The notes under the pieces were generated by a model. That model saw only the letters and a list, made by a program, of their open reading frames with translations. It was not told the origin of the DNA and did not search any database. Both the position numbers and the translations under genes were made by a program. From JASHVB01 sp963762885 (GTDB lineage Bacteria > Pseudomonadota > Alphaproteobacteria > Acetobacterales > Acetobacteraceae), in NCBI GenBank assembly GCA_963762885.1, contig CAVXNH010000038.1:62001-126000 (forward strand): a stretch of DNA of 64,000 bases, given 5' to 3'. This document shows, one piece after another, positions 58,958-64,000 of the stretch. The first letter of the stretch is position 1. Each line of letters starts with the position of its first letter.

Positions 58958-59974
58958 CTACCCGAGCGGACCGCTGTACTTCTCCAGGGCGCTCCACAGG
59001 TTCGGGCCAAGGTTGCCCTGCCATTGTTTGTAGAAGCCGGCCTGCACCAGCGCCTCACGGAACGCGCCGCGATCCGGATAGTTGAACGTCATGCCCTGGG
59101 ATTGGAGGCGGGGGACGAGCGAGTTGTTCAAAGCTTCCACATCGGCGCGCTCGAGCGGAGCCTCGGAATCAAATGCCTCGGCGACCGCTTCCTGCAGCTT
59201 CGCCGGCATCGCCTTCCAGGCGGGGCCGTTGGCCAGCATCCAGTAGCCGACCCACATATGGCTGGTCATGGAACAATATTTTTGCACCTCGTACATCTTG
59301 TTGGCTTCGATGGTGCCGAGCGGGTTCTCCTGGCCATCGGCGAGGTGAGTCTGCAATGCGGTGTACATTTCCGCCGCGTTGAGCGTCATCGGCGCGGCAC
59401 CGAGATCCTTGAACATCGACAGCGAGATCGGGCTGGGCGGCACGCGCATCTTGAAGCCGTGCAGATCGGCTGGCGCGTTGATCGGCTTGGTGCTGGTGGT
59501 CATCTGGCGGAAGCCCAGTTCCCACATCTTTGTCATCGGGTGCAGCCCGACCTTCTCGATCTCGGCGCGGACCAGCGCACCGACGTCACCGTCCACGGCG
59601 GCAAAGGCGGTGTCCGCATCCTTGAAGGCGAAGCCGATATTGTCGATCGCGGCGGGTGGCACGATTTCGGCGAGAATGTTGTCGCCGACGGCCATCATCT
59701 GCATGGCGCCGGAGCGCAACTGGGAAAGCATGTGGTTGTCATTGCCCAACTGATTGTTGGGGAAGAGCTGCAGTTCCACCTGTCCGTCGGTGGCGGTCTT
59801 GATCTTGCCGGCGACGGTGACGAGATGGTTTGTGAGAGGGTGGTCCACCGGTATGTCGTGGCCCAGCTTCAGCGTGACCTGCGCCGCCATCGCCGGGCGG
59901 CGAAGCACAGCCGGCAGGGCGAGCGTTGCCGTGGCGCCGGCGATGAACTGCTTGCGTGACAGAACGTGCACCAT
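58958..59974 (-). CDS. TRAP transporter substrate-binding protein (DctP family)
   Basis: 338 residues from the ATG at 59974, with AAGGAAGGGA upstream. The signal begins VHVLSRKQFIAGATATLALPAVLRR (Tat-like, SRKQF). The mature DctP fold has LKLGHDIPVDHPLTNHLV, QLFPNNQLGNDNHMLSQLRSGAMQM and LHGFKMRVPPSPISLSMFK; the conserved Arg in KMRVPP binds substrate carboxylate. The sequence NPLGTIEANKMYEVQKYCSMT is a later signature. Its stop is 8 nt before the fused permease gene, so the two form one operon. The substrate is not identifiable from sequence. Confidence 0.93.
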   Translation of the reverse strand: MVHVLSRKQFIAGATATLALPAVLRRPAMAAQVTLKLGHDIPVDHPLTNHLVTVAGKIKTATDGQVELQLFPNNQLGNDNHMLSQLRSGAMQMMAVGDNILAEIVPPAAIDNIGFAFKDADTAFAAVDGDVGALVRAEIEKVGLHPMTKMWELGFRQMTTSTKPINAPADLHGFKMRVPPSPISLSMFKDLGAAPMTLNAAEMYTALQTHLADGQENPLGTIEANKMYEVQKYCSMTSHMWVGYWMLANGPAWKAMPAKLQEAVAEAFDSEAPLERADVEALNNSLVPRLQSQGMTFNYPDRGAFREALVQAGFYKQWQGNLGPNLWSALEKYSGPLG

Positions 59975-60288
59975 GGCAGTTCCCTTCCTTTTCGTTTCCT
60001 CGGTGGGCGGGTCAGCCCGCGCCGCGGCCGGCACGATAGGTCCGGCGGCGCGCTACCTCAACCAGGTGAGCAAGAGCCCTTCCCTCCCTCACGGGGAGGG
60101 GGAGGACTTTGTTTCTTGCGAGCACAGCGAATCAATCTCCTTCGCGTGTTCATGCGATCTTTCGAGGGAGATTGCTTCGCTCCGCTGGCAATGACAGGGT
60201 TGGCCGCAGGCTCGAACCGTCAGGATCACTATCCTGGCGTGCGCTTTTACACCGTTAGGCTTTCCCCGCCACCACGGAGGACAAACCA
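59975..60288. other. 314-nt gap with family A-like and C/G-rich repeat remnants
   Basis: The gap separates divergent starts (TRAP binding protein and CoA-binding protein). A CCCTCCCTCACGGGGAGGG hairpin lies at about 60081-60101, and a family A-like segment at about 60119-60197 (GAATCAATCTCC ... GGAGATTGCTTCGCTCCGCTGGCAATGACAG). No gene is seen. Confidence 0.6.
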
Positions 60289-60789
60289 ATGCAGCCACCG
60301 TCCGCGCCCGTACACACCTACCCGACCGTCGACAGGCTTCTCGACGAATCCGTCGCTGACCTCCTGCGAACGACCAGGCGCATCGCCCTGGTCGGCGCCT
60401 CCACCGACCCCGGACGGCCTTCGCACGGCGTGATGCGATTCCTGCTGGAACGCGGCTATGACGTCATGCCCGTCAATCCCGATCACCTGGGCGAAACCAT
60501 CCACGGCCGCACCGTGGTCGCCACGCTGGATGAAGCGGCGCCGCTCGATATGGTCGATGTGTTCCGCCGCAGCGAGTTTGTCGCCCCGGTGGTCGATGCC
60601 GCGATCCGGCTCGGGGCGAAGAGTGTCTGGATGCAGCTCAGGGTGATCGACGAGGCCGCCGCCGCCAAGGCACGCGCCGCCGGCATCACCGTGGTGATGG
60701 ACCGCTGCCCGGTCATTGAGGATCGGCGGATGAATCTCCGGCTGGCCGGGCTGGATCCGCGGCCACGGCCCTCGTACGCCCCGGTGTAA
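60289..60789 (+). CDS. CoA-binding domain protein (YccU-type)
   Basis: 166 residues, one Rossmann CoA-binding domain: TRRIALVGASTDPGRPSHGVMRFLLERGYDVMPVNP at about 28-63, LDMVDVFRRSEF and VWMQLRVIDEAAAAKARAAGITVVMDRCPVIE. The pattern is the short standalone YccU family, which binds CoA or acyl-CoA and may act as a regulator. The ATG follows ACGGAGGACAAACCA. Known members are linked to CoA metabolism, but the exact role is unknown. Confidence 0.9.
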   Translation: MQPPSAPVHTYPTVDRLLDESVADLLRTTRRIALVGASTDPGRPSHGVMRFLLERGYDVMPVNPDHLGETIHGRTVVATLDEAAPLDMVDVFRRSEFVAPVVDAAIRLGAKSVWMQLRVIDEAAAAKARAAGITVVMDRCPVIEDRRMNLRLAGLDPRPRPSYAPV

Positions 60790-61016
60790 CCTGCGCGTCC
60801 ATTGAACCGGCACCCGGAGTCATTGGACAAGCTGCCCCGGCGGCAATAGCCTGATTGCCAAAGCAGAGCCCACTTGCTTGTGCGAATTAAAGATTGGGGC
60901 GGTGCCAGGACGATGATGGGCCGCGCAAGCGGCACAACACACGGACGGCAACAGCGTGTCGCGTGTCCGATGTGCACTGTTCAGACCTGGCACGCACACA
61001 CATAGGGAAACGGACA

Positions 61017-62369
61017 ATGGGTACAACGGAAAAACTGGCAGAATGGATCGTCGCCACGTCGTCGGATGACATCCCGGACGCGGCGTTCGCACAGGCCAGG
61101 AAGTCGATCCTGGACTACATCGGCACCGCCATCCAAGGCTCCACCACCGACCTTGGCGGCATGATCCTCGACCTGACGCGCGAGCAAGGCGGCAACCCGC
61201 AGGCACGTGTGATTGCCACCGACATTCGCACGGCGACCGCCAGCGCCGCTTTCGCCAATGGCGCGATGGGTCACGCCGCGGATTTCGACGACCTGGGGGG
61301 CGTCGGCGGCCATCCGGCCACCGTTCTAACGCCCACCACGCTGGCATTGGCGGAGGAGTTGCACCTGTCCGGCCGGCAAGTGCTGACCGCCTGGGCCGTC
61401 GGTTACGAGGTGGGCACCAGGTTGAGCGCCAATCTACATCCCGAGCGCGACTGGCACCCGACGGCGATCTTCGGCACGATGGCGGCAGCCGTCGCTGCCA
61501 GCAAGCTGATGGGCCTCGATGTCTGGAAGACCCGCATGGCGCTCGGCATCGCCGGGTCGCAGGCCGCGGGCTTGCGGCGCAATTTCGGTACCATGACGAA
61601 GCCGTTCCATCCCGGCAACGCGGCACGCAGCGGCATCATCGCTGCCAAGCTCGCCTCGCGCGGCTATACGTCCGATCCTGAAATTATCGAGGGACGGCAG
61701 GGTTACGCCGACAATTTCGGCGGACCGAAGTGCAATCTCCCCGCTGTGACGCAGTTCCTCGGGAAACTGTACTACCTGGCGACCGAGGGCACGCGCATCA
61801 AGCCGTGGCCCTGCTGCGGCGGCAACCATCAGACGCTGACGAACCTGTTCGACTTCCTGCGCCGCGAGCCGATCAAGGCGGAGCAGGTGGCGTCGATCGA
61901 GCATATCGGCCCGAGCGTGCCATGCACCGGCGCCCTGCTGCGCAACGAAGTACATGAGGGGCTGGAGGGTAAGTTCTGCCTGCGATACAATATCTCGGCT
62001 GCGATCATCGACGGCAAGGTCGATCTCGATACGTTCAGCGATGCGCGTGCTGAACGTGGCGACCTGCAAGCGTTCATGGAGAAAGTGAGCCTGGTACACA
62101 ATCCGGATGTCGCCATGCGCCGCCCGCACATCGCCGATGGTAACCCCGACGCAAAGCTGCGCATCCAGATGAAGGACGGTCGTGTGCATGAGGTGTTGTT
62201 CGGCACGGCGCGGCATCTGACTCCGGAAGAGACCGTGGAGAAGTTCCGTGCCAATGCCGGCCTGGTCCTCGATCGCGACCGGGTGGGACGTTGCGTCGAA
62301 CTGGTGGGACGGCTGGAGACGGTCGCCGATATTGCGCTGGTACTCGATGCGGTAACGACCAAGACATAG
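61017..62369 (+). CDS. MmgE/PrpD family protein
   Basis: 450 residues from the ATG at 61017, after AGGGAAACGGACA. The all-helical N-domain carries ARKSILDYIGTAIQGS and AFANGAMGHAADFDD, the active-site His/Asp region of 2-methylcitrate dehydratase. Further motifs are GYEVGTRLS, FGTMAAAVAASKLMGL, MTKPFHPGNAARSG and PWPCCGGNHQTL. The family includes 2-methylcitrate dehydratase PrpD and iminodisuccinate epimerase-like lyases. No prpB/prpC genes are adjacent, so a dehydratase for another hydroxyacid is possible. The coding sequence is intact. Confidence 0.92.
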   Translation: MGTTEKLAEWIVATSSDDIPDAAFAQARKSILDYIGTAIQGSTTDLGGMILDLTREQGGNPQARVIATDIRTATASAAFANGAMGHAADFDDLGGVGGHPATVLTPTTLALAEELHLSGRQVLTAWAVGYEVGTRLSANLHPERDWHPTAIFGTMAAAVAASKLMGLDVWKTRMALGIAGSQAAGLRRNFGTMTKPFHPGNAARSGIIAAKLASRGYTSDPEIIEGRQGYADNFGGPKCNLPAVTQFLGKLYYLATEGTRIKPWPCCGGNHQTLTNLFDFLRREPIKAEQVASIEHIGPSVPCTGALLRNEVHEGLEGKFCLRYNISAAIIDGKVDLDTFSDARAERGDLQAFMEKVSLVHNPDVAMRRPHIADGNPDAKLRIQMKDGRVHEVLFGTARHLTPEETVEKFRANAGLVLDRDRVGRCVELVGRLETVADIALVLDAVTTKT

Positions 62370-62406
62370 ACACGGGGCTGGTGCTTTCGGCCATGGCGAA
62401 CAGCAC

Positions 62407-62643
62407 ATGGCCGAAACACCGCCAGATATTGGCGCATCTGCCGAAGGGACGCCTCACTTCAAGGTTGCTTCGAACTGGCCTGCGCCGTTGCGGCATGGCT
62501 CGGTGCTTGGACAGGCGTCCGGCACCGCGGTCAACGTACAGGACAATGTCTGGATAGGAGCACACTCCTTGATGGCCATGCCAATAGCGGATCAAGATCA
62601 GCACGTTGGCGACTCTCTGGGTACGCTGAGCCTCTTGGGCTGA
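62407..62643 (+). pseudogene. Fragment of an NHL-repeat beta-propeller protein
   Basis: The frame from ATG 62407 reads ...PHFKVASNWPAPLRHGSVLG then QASGTAVNVQDNVWIG before losing similarity. The FKVxxNWPxPL...LGQxSGxAVxxxDxVWI pattern is the start of NHL/6-bladed propeller proteins (peptidylglycine-type lyase fold), normally 300-400 residues. Only the first blade is present; the sequence after about 62575 is unrelated. Confidence 0.65.
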
Positions 62644-62680
62644 TCCTGAAAGCCCAGGGGAACGATCCAAGAAGATAACG

Positions 62681-62790
62681 TGCGACCGTATATTTGGCGG
62701 CCGCTCCTCGCGTGCAGCCTGATGGTTGGCCTGATGGTCACGCGGCCGGCGCTCGCCGTTCAAGGCGTGACGGACGACAGCATTCTTGCT
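62681..62790 (+). pseudogene. N-terminal fragment of a branched-chain amino-acid-type ABC substrate-binding protein
   Basis: The frame from GTG 62681 begins VRPYIWRPLLACSLMVGLMV, then TRPALAVQGVTDDSI: a signal peptide followed by the QGVTDDSI(V/L)(I/L)G start typical of Leu/Ile/Val-binding proteins. After about 62785 the frame meets the opposite-strand ligase fragment, so only about 35 residues remain. Confidence 0.6.
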
Positions 62791-63046
62791 CGCCGAGGCA
62801 TGCATCAGGCACGCCGATGACGGCAGCATTACGAACACTGGGATGCTCGTAGAGGAATTCCTCCAACTCGCGAGGGAAGACGTCGGCGCTGCCGCGAAAG
62901 ATCATCTCCTTCTTGCGGCCGACGATCCGCAGGCGGCCATTATCGTCGAATGCACCAATGTCGCCGGTGCGGAACCAGCCGTTTTCGGTGAAGCCGCGGA
63001 CCGATTTCGGCAACCGGATGGCCAGGATGTCGTCGCCGGTGACCAC
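62738..63046 (-). pseudogene. C-terminal fragment of an AMP-dependent acyl-CoA synthetase/ligase
   Basis: On the minus strand the frame contains VRGFTENGWFRTGDIGAFDD, then GRLRIVGRKKEMIFRGSADV, FPRELEEFLYEHPSVRNAAV and IGVPDACLGE. These are the A8-A10-type motifs of the ANL superfamily C-terminal lid (about 85 residues). The rest of the enzyme is missing on both sides and the frame ends in unrelated sequence at 62738. It overlaps the end of the binding-protein fragment, so the junction is a rearrangement point. Confidence 0.75.
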
Positions 63047-63280
63047 GCGGAAACGCCACGGATGGCCGTACGGGCTCTTCGACCCGGTCCGCCGCCGGTT
63101 GCCATGCTTCGAAGTTTCATGGCGGCACGGCTAGACAACATTTTCGCAAACGCTATGGTGGTAACAATCCGGGGACAGGGTCATGCAAATGTTGCATAAC
63201 ACACGCATGAAACAGTTGGGCGGCGAGGGGCCGTCCATACGAATAATTGGAACGCCTGAGCCTGCCGAAATGGGGGCCAA

Positions 63281-64000
63281 ATGACGAACACCGCCGTCAG
63301 GAGGCCGCGCATTGGAATCGTGTTGAGCGGCTACGAGTCAGCATTGACGCTGACGTCCGGCGCTATGCTCGGCTTCATGGAAAAAGGTATCGAGTTCGAT
63401 GTGATCAGCACCTCGGGTCCTGGCGCGCTGGTCGGCTTGCTGGCACTGGCGCCTCGGGGCAAGAGCCCGGCACAGGCACTGGCGGACCTGCCCAACCTCT
63501 ACACCGGCGATCTGCTCCATAAGCTGCTGCCGTTCAACGTCCGGATGAACACCAAGAACAGTCCGTTCGCTAAACCGATGTACGAGCTGAGCAAGCGGTT
63601 GCCCAGGTTCAAGCCAGCGCCCAATGATCCGGCCGCCATGCAACGGTTGTTCAACGGCTGGATGGATTTCGCCGTCAACGTGATGACGCCCGGGTTCGAG
63701 TTCGGTACGCCGGGCCTGCTAAGTCATAGCCCGTTGCTTGAGGAGATGATCGATTTCGACGAATTGCGGCGCGCGACCACGCGCTTTTACATGGCTACCT
63801 TCAATCTGAACCATAAGAAGCTTGAAATCTTTGACAATCAAACGGCCAACTATCAGGCCTTTTGCGCCTCGCAGTCCACGTCGCTTTTCTACCCCCCGCA
63901 ATCTGTGATGACCGATGATCATTCGGGAGGGGATTTGTTCTACTCCGGCATTAGCCACGATCCGACCGGGTTGCAGGCGATCTGGCTCGGCGCCGATGAA
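63281..64000 (+). CDS. Patatin-like phospholipase family protein (3' end outside window)
   Basis: The frame from ATG 63281 gives 240 residues and runs off the window. The beginning MTNTAVRRPRIGIVLSGYES and then DVISTSGPGALVGLLALAP fits the patatin fold: a strand, a Gly/Ser turn (the oxyanion loop, here SGYES for the usual GGGGxRG) and a nucleophile turn. The nucleophile elbow reads STSGPG where GxSxG is expected. SHSPLLEEMIDFDELRRATTRFYMATFNLNHKKLEIF is conserved in this family. It probably acts as a lipid acyl hydrolase, if the altered elbow is active. Confidence 0.75.
   Translation, partial: MTNTAVRRPRIGIVLSGYESALTLTSGAMLGFMEKGIEFDVISTSGPGALVGLLALAPRGKSPAQALADLPNLYTGDLLHKLLPFNVRMNTKNSPFAKPMYELSKRLPRFKPAPNDPAAMQRLFNGWMDFAVNVMTPGFEFGTPGLLSHSPLLEEMIDFDELRRATTRFYMATFNLNHKKLEIFDNQTANYQAFCASQSTSLFYPPQSVMTDDHSGGDLFYSGISHDPTGLQAIWLGADE

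Overview
The window is high-GC DNA with dense, alphaproteobacterial gene content. It has polyamine-type ABC and TRAP uptake systems, CoA-based catabolism, two-oxidase amine catabolism, an MlaF-type ATPase and a NifU / RutE-type nitroreductase / tsaB / rimI block. I infer a free-living member of the Rhodospirillales, probably close to Acetobacteraceae. No rRNA, tRNA, CRISPR array or intact transposase was seen.

Layout. 1-4493 (minus): 2-hydroxyacid dehydrogenase (cut by the window edge), cupin, form IV RuBisCO-like protein (RLP) and NDP-forming acyl-CoA synthetase, a tight catabolic operon of unknown substrate. 4792-6505: enoyl-CoA hydratase and a lone mlaF-like ATPase. 6706-14625 (plus): an M24-fold hydrolase lacking metal ligands, a PotDABC-like transporter, and two FAD amine/amino-acid oxidases, the first frameshifted. 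14666-22428: small hypothetical, arylsulfatase with an odd active-site motif, GST, MBL hydrolase, rimI, tsaB, a decayed toxin-antitoxin pair, RutE-like nitroreductase, NifU. 22680-26691: small candidate TA-like pair, motB-motA, periplasmic double aspartic protease. 26804-36133: CoA transferase/hydratase, twin cupin-like proteins, hydrolases, GST, and a flavin monooxygenase/TfdA-type dioxygenase pair. 36309-38373: GMC oxidoreductase and a DUF2934 protein.

38795-50975 (minus) is one giant surface-protein gene. As given it is split by three single-base indels; corrected, it encodes 4,059 residues: six near-identical tandem beta-helix units (459-462 bp), choice-of-anchor and Calx-beta-like modules, three cysteine-free vWD-like domains, and a C-terminus of the kind seen on type I secreted proteins. 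51579-60789 holds a zinc-free alcohol dehydrogenase, two MFS transporters (one frameshifted), an alpha/beta hydrolase with alanine at the nucleophile, a TRAP transporter and a CoA-binding protein. 61017-64000 holds an MmgE/PrpD protein, a graveyard of three gene fragments, and a partial patatin-like gene.

Two themes run through the window. First, long, nearly perfect palindromic intergenic elements of at least two families recur. Second, at least eight single-base indels break otherwise well-conserved genes; in each case correcting them restores an exact multiple of three, which points to sequence error (draft or metagenome assembly) more than to true decay.
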